From NCBI RefSeq assembly GCF_001509485.1, contig NZ_LLZI01000234.1, forward strand, positions 1 to 53,585: a stretch of DNA of 53,585 bases, written 5' to 3'. This document shows positions 32,784 through 41,486 of this stretch, piece after piece. The first letter of the stretch is position 1, and each line of letters begins with the position of its first letter. The stretch comes from Streptomyces sp. NRRL F-4489 (GTDB taxonomy: Bacteria; Actinomycetota; Actinomycetes; Streptomycetales; Streptomycetaceae). The position numbers and the translations under genes were made by a program. The notes under the pieces are model-generated. The model saw only the letters and a list, made by a program, of their open reading frames with translations, searched no databases and was not told where the DNA came from.

Positions 32784-33191
32784 ATGACCACGGAACCCAC
32801 GGCATACGCCCCCGCAGACCTCGAAGCCGTCAAGCAGGTCGTCGCCACCGTCGAGCACTCCCAGCAGCGCAAGGACCCCGACGCGTTCCTCGCCCTCTTC
32901 CATCCCGACGCGGTCTGGACGACGGCCCACGGCAAGGTTCTCATCGGCCTCGAAGCGATCTCCGAGTTCACCCGGAAGACGCTCCCCGCGGCCGGCTGGG
33001 ACGGCAAGGTCAGCTACGAGGTGATCCACGTGCTCTTCCTCCGCCCCGATGTCGCGGCGGTCAAAGTCCGTCAGCGCTACCTGTCCCCGGACGACGACAG
33101 CGAGGGTGCTCCGCTGTACGTGATGACCAAGCAGGACGGCGGCCGCTGGCTGCTGGCTGCATGCCAGAACACGCCGGTCGTCACCGGCTGA
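32784..33191 (+). CDS. SnoaL-like / SgcJ-EcaC family NTF2-fold protein
   Basis: A 135-residue NTF2-like barrel protein. Visible are VKQVVATVEHSQQRKDPDAFLALFHPDAVWTTAHGKVLIG and the later GAPLYVMTKQDGGRWLLAACQNTPVV, which end with the strand/loop pattern of the SgcJ/EcaC group. These proteins bind small hydrophobic or polyketide-like molecules. No catalytic residue can be assigned. It stands alone on the plus strand next to a convergent patatin-like gene. Confidence 0.8.
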   Translation: MTTEPTAYAPADLEAVKQVVATVEHSQQRKDPDAFLALFHPDAVWTTAHGKVLIGLEAISEFTRKTLPAAGWDGKVSYEVIHVLFLRPDVAAVKVRQRYLSPDDDSEGAPLYVMTKQDGGRWLLAACQNTPVVTG

Positions 33192-33219
33192 TCCCTTCGG
33201 CAAGGCCGCCGGGCAGCGC

Positions 33220-34071
33220 TCAGCCGGTGTGCGTTCCGGTGCTCCAGGCGACGCGGAGGTGCTCTGCCGCAGCGGCGGCTTGGCGCAGCCCCGCCTGGTA
33301 GGCCGGTTCCCAGGCCGTACGGTCATTGAGGTCCGGGCCGAATGCGCGGAGCGACGCCGGATCGGGCTCGACGGTCACCACCGTGTCCGCCGCGGCCGCC
33401 GCGATCTGCTGCTGGAGTTCGTCGGGAAACAGGTGCGCCTGCGGGTCGATCACGACGAGCGTGCGGGCTCCGGCCGCGAGGCCGGCATTGGTCGCCGACC
33501 GCAGCGAACCGTCCATGTAGCGGCGGCCGTTGAGGGCGATCGGCGGGTAGATGCCCGGGAACGCCGTACTCGCCGCCACGACGGACGCCAGCGGTGCCCC
33601 ACTCGCGCGGTCGAAGACTTCCCGCTCGCCGGTCCCGGCGTCCGTCACGGGGATGAGCAGCCGCCGGTCGGGCCAGCCATCCGCGCCGACCATGGCGCGC
33701 ATCCGGGCGACATGTCCCTGCTCGGGGCCGGTCTCGGCAGCGAGCGCGATCCGGCCCACGCGGCGCCGCGCCCCGGCCGGATCCGAGGCGGCGCTGCCGA
33801 GCACGGCGAACACCTCGCCCAGCCGGCGCCCGTCCACCCGGGGAGGGGTGCTGCCGGAGTCGGCGGGGCGCACCGGGGTGGCGAGCCGGGCGGGGTCCTG
33901 ACCGGTGGCCAGCAGTGCGGCGGTGATCGCGCCGGCCGAGGTGCCGACGATCAGATCGGCCGCGCCGAGATCCACCCCGCCGCGGAGCAGCCCGCAGGCC
34001 ACCCCAGCCGTCCAGGCCGTGCCGACGAGACCTCCGGCGCCCAGTACGAGCGCCCGGCCGCGTGACTGCAT
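33220..34071 (-). CDS. Patatin-like phospholipase
   Basis: A 283-residue lipid acyl hydrolase with a Ser-Asp dyad. The oxyanion glycine-rich motif ALVLGAGGLVGTAW is at the start, the nucleophile GTSAG is near residue 45, and the catalytic Asp is in RRYMDGSLRSATNAGLAAG. A GGGAGGGAG site lies upstream of ATG 34071. No membrane segment is seen, so it is cytoplasmic or peripheral. It is divergent from a TetR-like regulator 83 bases away, which may control it. The substrate is unknown. Confidence 0.87.
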   Translation of the reverse strand: MQSRGRALVLGAGGLVGTAWTAGVACGLLRGGVDLGAADLIVGTSAGAITAALLATGQDPARLATPVRPADSGSTPPRVDGRRLGEVFAVLGSAASDPAGARRRVGRIALAAETGPEQGHVARMRAMVGADGWPDRRLLIPVTDAGTGEREVFDRASGAPLASVVAASTAFPGIYPPIALNGRRYMDGSLRSATNAGLAAGARTLVVIDPQAHLFPDELQQQIAAAAADTVVTVEPDPASLRAFGPDLNDRTAWEPAYQAGLRQAAAAAEHLRVAWSTGTHTG

Positions 34072-34154
34072 GACTGTCTCCCTCCCGTTATTGAAACACC
34101 CGTACCATATACTCGAGCACGCCCGGATCCGCAGGACCGAGAGGATGAACCACC

Positions 34155-34718
34155 GTGGGGCGACCCCCAGTTCCCGCCCGACGGGAGGCCGCGTTGGCGC
34201 GGGCGACCGATTACGTCCTGGCGCACGGACTGGCCGGGTTGAGCCTGCGGCCGCTCGCCGCCGCTCTCGACACCAGCCCGCGGATGCTGCTCTACGACTT
34301 CGGCAGCAAACAGGAGTTGGTCGCGGCCGTCCTCGCCGAGGCCCGCCGCCGCGGTGCGGCGCGGCTGGCCGAGAGCCTCCCGGCGGAGGCGGCCTCTCCG
34401 GAGGACCACCTGCGCGCCATCTGGGCCTGGATCAGCGCGCCCGAGCGCGCCCCGTTCGTCCGGCTGTTCTTCGAGGTGCACGCCGACGGCCTCGCTCACC
34501 CCGAGAACTACCCGGACCAAGCCGAGGCGATCACGGACTGGTTCCCCACCCTCGGCGCCGCGTTCCGCGACATCACCACCGCCGGCCCTGACGCCACTGT
34601 CGCTCCCACCCTGATCATGGCCGTCATCCGGGGCCTGCTGTTCGATCTCACCACCACCGGGGACCGCCACCGCACCGACCGCGCCCTGGACCGCTTCTGC
34701 GAACTCCTCCGGGGTTGA
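34155..34718 (+). CDS. TetR-family transcriptional regulator
   Basis: A 187-residue regulator with the TetR helix-turn-helix in residues about 5-60 (EAALARATDYVLAHGLAGLSLRPLAAALDTSPRMLLYDFGSKQELVAAVL), followed by a helical ligand-binding domain (SAPERAPFVRLFFEVHADGL). The start is GTG 34155. It is divergent from the patatin-like gene and followed by an 81-bp repeat copy two bases after its stop. The ligand and target are unknown; the patatin gene is the best candidate. Confidence 0.87.
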   Translation: MGRPPVPARREAALARATDYVLAHGLAGLSLRPLAAALDTSPRMLLYDFGSKQELVAAVLAEARRRGAARLAESLPAEAASPEDHLRAIWAWISAPERAPFVRLFFEVHADGLAHPENYPDQAEAITDWFPTLGAAFRDITTAGPDATVAPTLIMAVIRGLLFDLTTTGDRHRTDRALDRFCELLRG

Positions 34719-34719
34719 C

Positions 34720-34800
34720 GCACCGCGCGCACTTCTGTCGCGGACGCGGCACCTCCATGCCGAGGAACGCAAAGAGCCGCACGTATGAGGACGTTGGAGC
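34720..34800 (-). repeat. 81-bp repeat, left copy (remnant of a small gene)
   Basis: About 88% identical to 40856-40936. In the frame of the intact right copy it encodes YVRLFAFLGMEVPRPRQKCARC, which stops matching after that. It is therefore a truncated fragment of the 63-residue gene at 40787. The minus-strand sequence next to it (to 34856) encodes a hydrophobic piece, MLCGVSGIVLLGWGIVFLVL, with no family. Confidence 0.7.
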
Positions 34801-34905
34801 ACCAGGAAGACGATGCCCCAGCCCAACAGCACGATGCCCGACACGCCGCACAACACCGCCTATCCTCAACGACGTTGACGTTCTTCGGCCTCGGGAGGAT
34901 GCCCC

Positions 34906-35715
34906 ATGGCAGCCGTACACGTGACCGTGTGGGACGACCGCGACCGGGTGGACGCCGCCGCCCCCGCCCTCTTCGTCCACAACATCTTCACCTGGGGCAG
35001 CGACCCCACGTACGGGTTCGCCGGGCAGCGGCCCCTCGCGGACAGCCGGCGGCTCCTCCTGATGGATCGCCGTGGTTACGGCGACAGCCCGGACACCCCG
35101 CGCAGCGACTTCGACACCGACGCCGACGACGTGGTGGGAATCCTCGACGACGAGGCGTCCGGCACGGGCCCGGGCGGCACCCACCTCGTCGGCCACGGCA
35201 ACGGCGCCGTCGTCGCACTCCTCGCCGCCGCGCGCCGGCCCGCCCTCGTCCGCTCCCTCACCCTCATCCAGCCCTCCGCCTTCACCGCCGCCGCGCACCA
35301 TCCGGTCGTCGCCGGCCTGCTCGACCGGGTACGCGACGACGCCCCCGGCATCCCGGACGACGTCACGCCGGAGCAGTATCTGCGGGCGTCCACCGAGGGG
35401 CTGGGGATGGCGATGCCCGAGCCCACGCCGCGCCGGCTCCGGGCCGTCGCCACGTCCATGCGGGAGCGGCCGATCTGGGAGGCGGAGATCCCGCTGGAGC
35501 CGATCCGGGGCGCCGCCCTGCCGGTCCTGGTGATCTGCGGGACGTGGGAGCAGGCCCCTGCCGCGTACCGCGAGCACGTGGGGCTGCCCCTCATGGCCGT
35601 GGCCGACTCCCTCACGGAATCGCTCGGGGCCCGCCTCCTCCGGGTGCCCGGGTACTACCCGCACAGCCAGGAGCCCGCCGCCGTCAACGCCGCCCTGCGG
35701 GACTTCTGGGCCTGA
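34906..35715 (+). CDS. Alpha/beta hydrolase-fold protein lacking the nucleophile
   Basis: A 269-residue protein with the fold pattern LLLMDRRGYGDSPDTPRSDF, LVGHGNGAVVALLAAARRP and LPVLVICGTWEQAPAAY. The nucleophile position in the elbow G-x-S-x-G reads GHGNG, so the serine is replaced by glycine. The late His is retained (YYPHSQEP). It may be non-catalytic, or a receptor-like or degenerate homologue. A GGGAGG site lies seven bases before ATG 34906. It precedes an NAD(P)-binding protein and a membrane protein on the same strand, possibly one transcript. Confidence 0.75.
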   Translation: MAAVHVTVWDDRDRVDAAAPALFVHNIFTWGSDPTYGFAGQRPLADSRRLLLMDRRGYGDSPDTPRSDFDTDADDVVGILDDEASGTGPGGTHLVGHGNGAVVALLAAARRPALVRSLTLIQPSAFTAAAHHPVVAGLLDRVRDDAPGIPDDVTPEQYLRASTEGLGMAMPEPTPRRLRAVATSMRERPIWEAEIPLEPIRGAALPVLVICGTWEQAPAAYREHVGLPLMAVADSLTESLGARLLRVPGYYPHSQEPAAVNAALRDFWA

Positions 35716-35860
35716 CCCGGCCCGGTACGCGCGGTAATGCCCGGCGCGCCGTCCCCCCGTCGCCCAGCGGGGGCGACGGCGACGAGCTCCGCTGTCACAA
35801 TCCGGCAGCCCGCCCCGTCCTTCTCGGTGAACTGGCCACCGCACAAGGGGGTATCCACCC

Positions 35861-36610
35861 GTGAAGAACCCGATCCTGGTGACGGGCGGCACCGGCCGGC
35901 TCGGCCGCGCGCTCGTCCCGCAGCTGCTGTCCGCCGGACACCCGGTCCGTGTGCTGAGCCGCAGGCCGGCTACCGCCCCGGATACGCAGGGCTTCCGCGG
36001 CGACCTGCTCACCGGCGAGGGCCTGGACGAGGCCGTCGCCGGCGCCAGCGTGATCGTGCATTGCGCCACCGGCAACGGCCGCTCGGACATCAAGGCCACG
36101 CGCAACCTCCTCCACGCGGCGCTGCGCGGCGGGCGGCCGCATCTGCTGTACGTGTCCATCGTCGGCGTCGACCGGGTCGGCCTGTCCTACTACCGGGCGA
36201 AGCTGGCCTGCGAGCGGCTCGTGGCGGACTCCGGCCTGCCGTGGACCGTCCAGCGCACGACGCAGTTCCACGAGCTCATCGTCTGGATGTGCACCAGCCA
36301 GCGGTGGCTGCCCGCGATCGTGATGCCCGGCGGGGTCAGCTTCCAGCCCGTCGACACCGGTGAGGTCGCCGTCCGCCTCGCCGCGCTCGCCGGCGCCCCG
36401 CCGGCCGGCCGCGCACCCGACATGGGAGGCCCCGAGGTCCGCCGCGCCGCCGACCTGGCCCGCGCCTACCTGCGCTCGCGTGGCGCCCGCCGACCGGTGC
36501 TGCCGGTCCCGATGCCCGGCGTCGCGATGCGCGCCTACCGCGCGGGAGAGCACCTGGCCCCCGAGCACGCCGACGGCCGGATCACCTTCGACCAATTCCT
36601 CGCCGCATGA
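35861..36610 (+). CDS. NmrA-like atypical SDR / NAD(P)-binding protein
   Basis: A 249-residue Rossmann protein with ILVTGGTGRLGRALVPQLLSAGHPV at the start and VIVHCATGNGRSDIKAT after. The later LLYVSIVGVDRVGLSYYRAKLACE carries a YYxxK-like motif. It belongs to the atypical NmrA/HSCARG group that binds NADP and often acts as a redox sensor or an isoflavone-reductase-like enzyme. GTG 35861 has AAGGGGG nine bases before. The stop overlaps the next gene by ATGA, so a small operon is likely. Confidence 0.82.
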   Translation: MKNPILVTGGTGRLGRALVPQLLSAGHPVRVLSRRPATAPDTQGFRGDLLTGEGLDEAVAGASVIVHCATGNGRSDIKATRNLLHAALRGGRPHLLYVSIVGVDRVGLSYYRAKLACERLVADSGLPWTVQRTTQFHELIVWMCTSQRWLPAIVMPGGVSFQPVDTGEVAVRLAALAGAPPAGRAPDMGGPEVRRAADLARAYLRSRGARRPVLPVPMPGVAMRAYRAGEHLAPEHADGRITFDQFLAA

Positions 36611-37140
36611 CCGCCCGCACCTGGCTGCGCGCGGGCCTGGCGTTCCTCGCCGCCGCGCAGTTCACCGTGGGCGGGTGGGCGCTGCTGCTGCCCCGCTCGT
36701 TCTTCGCCATCCCCTGGGTGGGCATGCACATGGCCTATAACGCGCACCTGATGAGGGACTACGGCGCGATGAGCCTGGCCACTTCGGTGGCGCTGGGGGT
36801 GGGCGCCGTCCGCCTGCGGCGCAGCGCCGCGCGCACCGCCCTCGCGGTCTACCTTGCCTTCGCCGCACCTCACTTGGTGATCCACCTCCAGCTGATGCAC
36901 CACCTCGCCCCGGCCGATCGCGTGCCGCTGCTCACTGCCCTCACCGCCGCCGTCGCGATCCCGCTGGCGCTGCTCCCGCTCACCGGCCGGCTCGACCGCC
37001 GGGCCGCATGTGCGTCCGCCACGCGGCGCTCGACTCACCCTGTCGGGCATCCGCGCATCGCTCTGCGCAGAGTTCGCACGGTCGCTGCCTCGGCCGCCCC
37101 CGCTTCCGCGGACCGGCCAGATCGCCGTCAGAAGCCATGA
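36607..37140 (+). CDS. Four-segment membrane protein
   Basis: A 177-residue integral membrane protein with four hydrophobic segments (about residues 8-28, 50-68, 78-95 and 108-125), beginning MTARTWLRAGLAFLAAAQFTV. The tail after residue ~133 is basic and low-complexity and overlaps a transposase remnant in antisense, so the original C-terminus may have been replaced by an insertion. ATG 36607 overlaps the preceding stop. I cannot name a family with confidence. Confidence 0.65.
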   Translation: MTARTWLRAGLAFLAAAQFTVGGWALLLPRSFFAIPWVGMHMAYNAHLMRDYGAMSLATSVALGVGAVRLRRSAARTALAVYLAFAAPHLVIHLQLMHHLAPADRVPLLTALTAAVAIPLALLPLTGRLDRRAACASATRRSTHPVGHPRIALRRVRTVAASAAPASADRPDRRQKP

Positions 37141-37207
37141 GCTGGGTGACGTCATCACGGTCGCCGCCGGTCGGTGCCACCGCGAGCGGGACGCCGGTGG
37201 CATCCAT
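37079..37207 (-). mobile_element. Transposase remnant (IS5-like DDE fragment)
   Basis: A short minus-strand stretch encodes MDATGVPLAVAPTGGDRDD followed by VTQLM and, later, RKRGRPRQRP. This matches the well-known block of IS5/IS1380-type transposases (G-x-P-L-A-V-x-x-T-G-G-N-R-x-D-V-T-Q-L ... R-G-R-P-R-R-R-P). The catalytic parts on both sides and the element ends are missing. It shows an old insertion, now a scrap, in a rearranged region. Confidence 0.75.
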
Positions 37208-37327
37208 CGCGAGGGCTCACCGTACGCGGATCGGTACGGCCTTGAGTCGCGCCCGGCGCCCCGCGCGGACGACGAATGGCCGGCCGGCGGGCTCGCCAGG
37301 AGGACTGCCCGGGTTGCGAGTTCAGCG

Positions 37328-38104
37328 CTACCGCTCCGGGAGACCGCGGACGAAGTCCAGGAGCAGGGTGCAGAACGCGGCGGGCTGTTCCAGCGGCGCG
37401 AGGTGCCCGGCGGCGGGGATGACCACGACCTGGCCTGCGTCGAGGTCGCGGGCCAGTCCCTCGCCACCCTCGAAGAAGTCGGGCATGTCGTGTTCACCGA
37501 CGCCGACCAGGGCGGGAGTGGTCAGCGTGCGCAGCGCCGCCGGTCCTTCGCCGAGCGGGTCCGCTGCCGGTGACGGCCGGCCGTGGGCGAGCTGTCCGGT
37601 CAGCTGGCGGCGGAGCATACGGGCCGCGTGCGCGCGTACTTCGCCGGTCGCGCCGGCCGAGGTCCACGCCTCGACGCCGGCTGTCACGGCCGCGTCCAGG
37701 TCACCGGCGGCGAGCGCCGTCCTTTCGGCGTCCCAGGCGGCTCGCAGACGTGGGGAGGCCGGCAGGTCGTGCGGCCGGTACCCGACGAGCACCAGGCCCT
37801 GGACCCGCTCGGGTGCCGTGACGGCGGCCTGGAGCGCCACCAGGGCGCCGAGGGAGTTCCCGGCCAGGACGAAGCGGTCGGCCCCGAGGTGGTCGAGCGT
37901 GTCGAGTACATCCGTCCAGGGGGCCGCCTCACGGTCGTCGGGCACGAGCGCGTCACCGTGGCCGGGCAGGTCCAGGGCGATGGCCCGCACGCCCGCGTCG
38001 GCGAGCAGGGGAAGGTGGGCGCCCCACATGGTGCGGTCGGTGGGACGGGCGTGCAGCAGGACGACGGGGCGGCCCCGGCCCGCCTCATCGGAGGGCAGCA
38101 GCAT
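37328..38104 (-). CDS. Alpha/beta hydrolase
   Basis: A 258-residue hydrolase with the fold pattern VVLLHARPTDRTMWGAHLPLL, DLPGHGDALVPDD, nucleophile elbow LAGNSLGALVAL (Ser) and AAGHLAPLEQP (His). ALVGVGEHDMPDFFEGGE probably supplies the acid. The ATG at 38104 has AAAGGTG upstream, and the open frame to 38209 is not needed. It is downstream of the aldo/keto reductase and XRE regulator on the same strand, ~100 bases apart, probably co-regulated. The substrate is unknown. Confidence 0.83.
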   Translation of the reverse strand: MLLPSDEAGRGRPVVLLHARPTDRTMWGAHLPLLADAGVRAIALDLPGHGDALVPDDREAAPWTDVLDTLDHLGADRFVLAGNSLGALVALQAAVTAPERVQGLVLVGYRPHDLPASPRLRAAWDAERTALAAGDLDAAVTAGVEAWTSAGATGEVRAHAARMLRRQLTGQLAHGRPSPAADPLGEGPAALRTLTTPALVGVGEHDMPDFFEGGEGLARDLDAGQVVVIPAAGHLAPLEQPAAFCTLLLDFVRGLPER

Positions 38105-38205
38105 GGCAGGCACCTTTCTTCGGTGGCAGGGGTGGGAGGCGGAGGGGGGACGGCAGCCGGCTCGCGGTGCGGAGGAGGGGGAGACCTGTCTTCCTGGGGC
38201 GGCTG

Positions 38206-39105
38206 TCACGCCGCGGCGGTCAGTTCGTCGGTTTCCGCGTCGCTCAGCCGCAGGGTCGCCGCGGCCAGGTTCTCCTCCAGGTGCGCGACCTTGGAGGTAC
38301 CAGGTATGGGCAGGACGACCTCGGAGCGGGCCAGCAGCCAGGCCAGCGCCACCTGCGACGGGCGGGCGTGGTGGGTGGTCGCGATCCGGTCGACCGGGCC
38401 ACCCGGGCGGGCCAGCTCACCCGCGGCCACCGGCGCCCAGGGGATGAAGCCGATGCCGTGGCGGGTGCAGTATTCCAGGACGTCAGCGGAGCCGCGGTCG
38501 GTGAGGTTGTAGCGGTTCTGGACGGTGGCGATCTCCGCGATCGCGCGGGCCTGCTCGATCTGGCCGACGGTGACCTGGGACAGTCCGATCGCGACGATCT
38601 TGCCCTCGTCCTGGAGCCGCTTCATCTCGCCGACCTGGTCCGCCAACGGGACCTTCGGATCGACGCGGTGCAACTGGAACAGGTCGATGTGATCCACGCC
38701 GAGCCGGCGCAGACTCATCAGGGCCTGCTGGCGCAGGTACTCCGGGCGCCCGACCGGCGGCCACGCCGCCGGACCGAGGCGCACCGGTCCCCCGTCGGTC
38801 CTGATCACATCGGGCCCGTTGCGGGTCAGCCCGGCCTTGGTCGCGATCAGCACGTCGTCGCGGTAGGGATGGACCGCCTCGCGGATGATCTCCTCGCTCA
38901 CATACGGGCCGTAGGAGTCCGCGGTGTCGATCAGCTGCACGCCGAGTTCGACGGCGCGGCGCACCACCCGGACGCACTCCTGGCGGTCGTCGGGCTCACC
39001 CCACACCCCGAGTCCGGTCAGGCGCATGGCGCCGAAGCCGAGACGGGCGACCTTCTTGCCGGCTATCTCGAAGGTGCCGGCGGCGTCGGACAAAGACGCG
39101 GTCAT
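38206..39105 (-). CDS. Aldo/keto reductase
   Basis: A 299-residue NADPH-dependent reductase with the AKR barrel. The tetrad is visible as DTADSYGP (Asp, Tyr), IATKAGL (Lys) and FQLHRVDP (His), and the cofactor end-loop is [18 protein letters not shown]. It probably reduces small aldehydes or ketones. AGGAGAATTCC precedes ATG 39105, which overlaps the XRE stop by four bases (ATGA). The regulator and reductase are therefore coupled, so the regulator likely controls this gene and itself. Confidence 0.9.
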   Translation of the reverse strand: MTASLSDAAGTFEIAGKKVARLGFGAMRLTGLGVWGEPDDRQECVRVVRRAVELGVQLIDTADSYGPYVSEEIIREAVHPYRDDVLIATKAGLTRNGPDVIRTDGGPVRLGPAAWPPVGRPEYLRQQALMSLRRLGVDHIDLFQLHRVDPKVPLADQVGEMKRLQDEGKIVAIGLSQVTVGQIEQARAIAEIATVQNRYNLTDRGSADVLEYCTRHGIGFIPWAPVAAGELARPGGPVDRIATTHHARPSQVALAWLLARSEVVLPIPGTSKVAHLEENLAAATLRLSDAETDELTAAA

Positions 39106-39968
39106 GAGCGGAATTCTCCTTTCTCCGCGGCAGTGGCCTGGTCCGCCACGGCCCCTTCCCGCTCGGACAGCCGGCCGAGCAGGACCAGGGCGTCGGCGCC
39201 GGCGCTGCCGGGTTCCGCGCTGTAAACGGACAGGTGCTGTCCGGGGGCGCTGGTGACGGCGAGCGCCTCGAAGTGCAGACGCATCTCCCCCACCTGCGGG
39301 TGCCGGAAGCGCTTGTCCTCGTGCGTACGGGGACGGACCTCGTAGCGCGCCCACAGGCCCGTGAACGCGGGGCTGCGCACGCTCAGTTCGCCGACGACCC
39401 GCTCGATCCGCTCGTCCCGCGGGAACTGCGAGGAGGACGCCCGCAGGTTGCCCACCGCGATCCGCGCCGCGTGGTCCCAGTCGGCGTAGAACTCGCGCGC
39501 GAAGGGATCGAGGAAGATCATCCGCAGCAGGTTGTCGTACCGGGCGAAACCGCCGTACAGCGCCCGCGCCATCGCGTTGGCCGCCAGTACGTCCTGCGCC
39601 GCCCCGACCACGAAGGCCGGCACCTCGCGCATGCCCTCCATCAGCCGCAGCAACTCCGGAGCGACGGTCGTCGCGGCAGCCGTTGTGCCGAAGACGGACA
39701 GGCCCAACCGGAAGAGATGGGCGGCCGCCGCGCCGTCCAGCCGCAGCGCCCCGGCGATCGCCCGCAGCACCTGCTCGGACGGGTGCCGCTCACGGCCCTG
39801 CTCCAGACGGATGTAGTAGTCCATGCTCACCCCGGCCAGCAGCGCCACCTCATCGCGCCGCAGCCCCGGCACCCGGCGGGCCCCGTCGTCGGGCAGACCG
39901 ACATCCGCCGGCGCGACCGCCGCGCGACGGGCGCGCAGGTAGTCGCCGAGTGCGTTCTCGCTTTCCAT
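39102..39968 (-). CDS. XRE-family (MmyB-like) regulator
   Basis: A 288-residue regulator with an N-terminal helix-turn-helix ([65 protein letters not shown]) and the MmyB-like ligand-binding C-terminal domain ([60 protein letters not shown]). This group is very common in Streptomyces and often regulates an adjacent oxidoreductase gene. ATG 39968 is chosen because the frame above it is not family-like. It is divergent from an SRPBCC gene at 40243, and the gap contains their promoters. Confidence 0.9.
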   Translation of the reverse strand: MESENALGDYLRARRAAVAPADVGLPDDGARRVPGLRRDEVALLAGVSMDYYIRLEQGRERHPSEQVLRAIAGALRLDGAAAAHLFRLGLSVFGTTAAATTVAPELLRLMEGMREVPAFVVGAAQDVLAANAMARALYGGFARYDNLLRMIFLDPFAREFYADWDHAARIAVGNLRASSSQFPRDERIERVVGELSVRSPAFTGLWARYEVRPRTHEDKRFRHPQVGEMRLHFEALAVTSAPGQHLSVYSAEPGSAGADALVLLGRLSEREGAVADQATAAEKGEFRS

Positions 39969-40242
39969 GCCCGCCACACTAAATTCCGTGCACGCATCGG
40001 GGCGTGGGTGCGTCACACCCCCCCCAGGGTGTGACACTCAGCGACGCGCCCCGGGTAGCCGCAGCGCACCCTCCCCCGCCCGCGGCCGCGCACGTAGCGT
40101 CGGCGCCATGACCGGTCACCGCGCCGCCGAGCGCACACCGGCGCCCCCTGCCGTCCTCTCCCGGGCAGGTCGCGGAAGCCGCCACGGCGGCCGTCCGCCG
40201 GCCGCCGCGGCGCCCCCTCCCTCCCAGAACCGGAGTTCCTTC

Positions 40243-40683
40243 ATGCCCGAAGCATTCGCCAGCGCTGTCATTCCGGCCCGGGTCACCACGGTGTGGCGCG
40301 TGGTCCGCGACTTCGGCGGCCTGGCCGCCTGGCAGCCGGCTGTCGCGGACTGCGTCCTGGCGGGCGCGGAAGCACCCGACCGCGTCGGTTGCGTCCGCAC
40401 TCTGTCGATGGCCGACGGGGAGACCGTGGTGGAGTCCCTCCTGGCACTGGACGACCGCACACGGTCCCTGACTTATGGCATCGTCAGCTCCCCGTACCCA
40501 GTGCGGTCCTACCAAGCCACCATGTGGGTTTTGCCTCTTACCGCCACCGATGAGACGTTCGTCGGCTGGTCGGTGAACTTCGACTGCGACCGGGCCCACA
40601 CCGACGAGCTGACGAAAACCTTCCGGACCGACGTCTTCGCTGCCGGACTGCGCGGCCTGGCCGACCACTGTCACACGCCGTGA
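40243..40683 (+). CDS. SRPBCC / polyketide-cyclase-like domain protein
   Basis: A 146-residue START/Bet v1-fold protein of the polyketide cyclase/dehydrase group. Visible are AFASAVIPARVTTVWRVVRDFGGLAAWQPAVADC and GETVVESLLALDDRTRSLTYGIVSSPYPV, which form the hydrophobic cavity wall. CGGAG lies eight bases before ATG 40243. It is transcribed away from the XRE regulator. Function is probably small hydrophobic ligand binding; no catalytic residue can be set. Confidence 0.8.
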   Translation: MPEAFASAVIPARVTTVWRVVRDFGGLAAWQPAVADCVLAGAEAPDRVGCVRTLSMADGETVVESLLALDDRTRSLTYGIVSSPYPVRSYQATMWVLPLTATDETFVGWSVNFDCDRAHTDELTKTFRTDVFAAGLRGLADHCHTP

Positions 40684-40786
40684 TCGACTGCCCGGTCTTC
40701 AAGAGCACGTAACGGAATGCGGCTCGCAGTCGGCCCCAGCAGATCAGCGAGCAGGCGTCAGGAGCTCCAAGGGCCGGGGCGGCACC

Positions 40787-40978
40787 TCACTCCCACCAGT
40801 AGCGGCCGACTTCCGTCCCGGCGTAGTGGCTCCCCTTATGGCGGTGCGCCAGTTCGCACCGCGCCCACTTCTTCGGCGGACGCGGCACCTCCATCCCGAA
40901 GAACGCAAAGAGCCGCACGTATGGGGCCGTTGGGGCAAGGGACGCCCGTGCCGCGCAGCGCCGCCGCCTCCGGCTCAT
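40787..40978 (-). CDS. Small protein ending in YWWE, intact member of the repeat family
   Basis: A 63-residue protein ending MEVPRPPKKWARCELAHRHK to VGRYWWE. It has two prominent basic/aromatic clusters and one cysteine. I have the impression of similar short Streptomyces genes, but no function is known to me. Its ATG at 40978 overlaps the stop of the preceding small gene (ATGA). A degenerate piece of a related copy lies at 34720-34800. Confidence 0.6.
   Translation of the reverse strand: MSRRRRRCAARASLAPTAPYVRLFAFFGMEVPRPPKKWARCELAHRHKGSHYAGTEVGRYWWE
40856..40936 (-). repeat. 81-bp repeat, right copy (within the intact small gene)
   Basis: Matches 34720-34800 over 81 bases at about 88% identity. 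In this copy it is an internal part of the 63-residue gene at 40787-40978, so it is the reference for the truncated left copy. Confidence 0.7.
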
Positions 40979-41172
40979 GTGCCGGCATCCGCCTCATGAG
41001 GGTGACGGCGCATTTCGACATTGCAGTCGACCACTTTCGAAAGGTCGCCGGCGTAACGAGCCTTTTCCCGCTGCTCCGCCAGCGCCCCGCACACATCGCA
41101 CCCGGCAACGGGCCGGGGCTCGGGCCTCACCTCGGGCTCCGGCAGGTGAACGGGACCACTCAGGCGGCACAT
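40975..41172 (-). CDS. Small conserved protein with CDVC motif
   Basis: A 65-residue protein with CDVCGALAEQREKARYAGDLSKVVDCNVEMRRHPHE, a pattern of short Streptomyces proteins with a CxxC and later Cys-Asn-Val-Glu that usually accompany XRE/DUF397 genes. ATG 41172 begins inside the end of the previous small gene (13-base overlap), and its stop overlaps the next. It is the middle gene of three overlapping small genes transcribed away from the XRE regulator at 41487. Confidence 0.7.
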   Translation of the reverse strand: MCRLSGPVHLPEPEVRPEPRPVAGCDVCGALAEQREKARYAGDLSKVVDCNVEMRRHPHEADAGT

Positions 41173-41393
41173 CGAACATCACCCGCCCGCCGGTGAGGGT
41201 GCTGCGCGATGACCCGGTAGAAGCGCGCCTTGGTCTCCGGAACGCTGCTGGCCTTGGCACACTTCGCCGCCGCCACGCAGATCCGGCAGGCGGGGTACGG
41301 GATGGGGATGAGCTGGACGGGGGCGTCCAACGGCGCGCTGATGGCCGCCGCTTCGGTCGGCCCGGGGCCAGTGATGGGGGGACGAGGGGGCAT
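41160..41393 (-). CDS. Small conserved protein with CRIC/CAKA cysteines
   Basis: A 77-residue protein beginning MPPRPPITGPGPTEAAAI and holding VQLIPIPYPACRICVAAAKCAKASSVPE, which gives three clustered cysteines (C-x2-C, then C). A strong GGAGAGGAG precedes ATG 41393. It is the first of three overlapping small genes divergent from an XRE/DUF397 locus, a frequent Streptomyces arrangement of unknown function. Confidence 0.72.
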   Translation of the reverse strand: MPPRPPITGPGPTEAAAISAPLDAPVQLIPIPYPACRICVAAAKCAKASSVPETKARFYRVIAQHPHRRAGDVRCAA

Positions 41394-41486
41394 GCTCCGC
41401 TCCTCTCCGTAGTGGAAGCACTACCGAACGAGACCAGCGTCGCCTAGAGTTGGATGGTCTTCAACGTTCTGGAAACGGAGGGCACG

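Noticed and set aside
33951..34856. Minus-strand frame opening with a hydrophobic segment
   Set aside because: The first ~20 residues look like a membrane helix, but the rest is antisense to the TetR gene; perhaps a remnant only.
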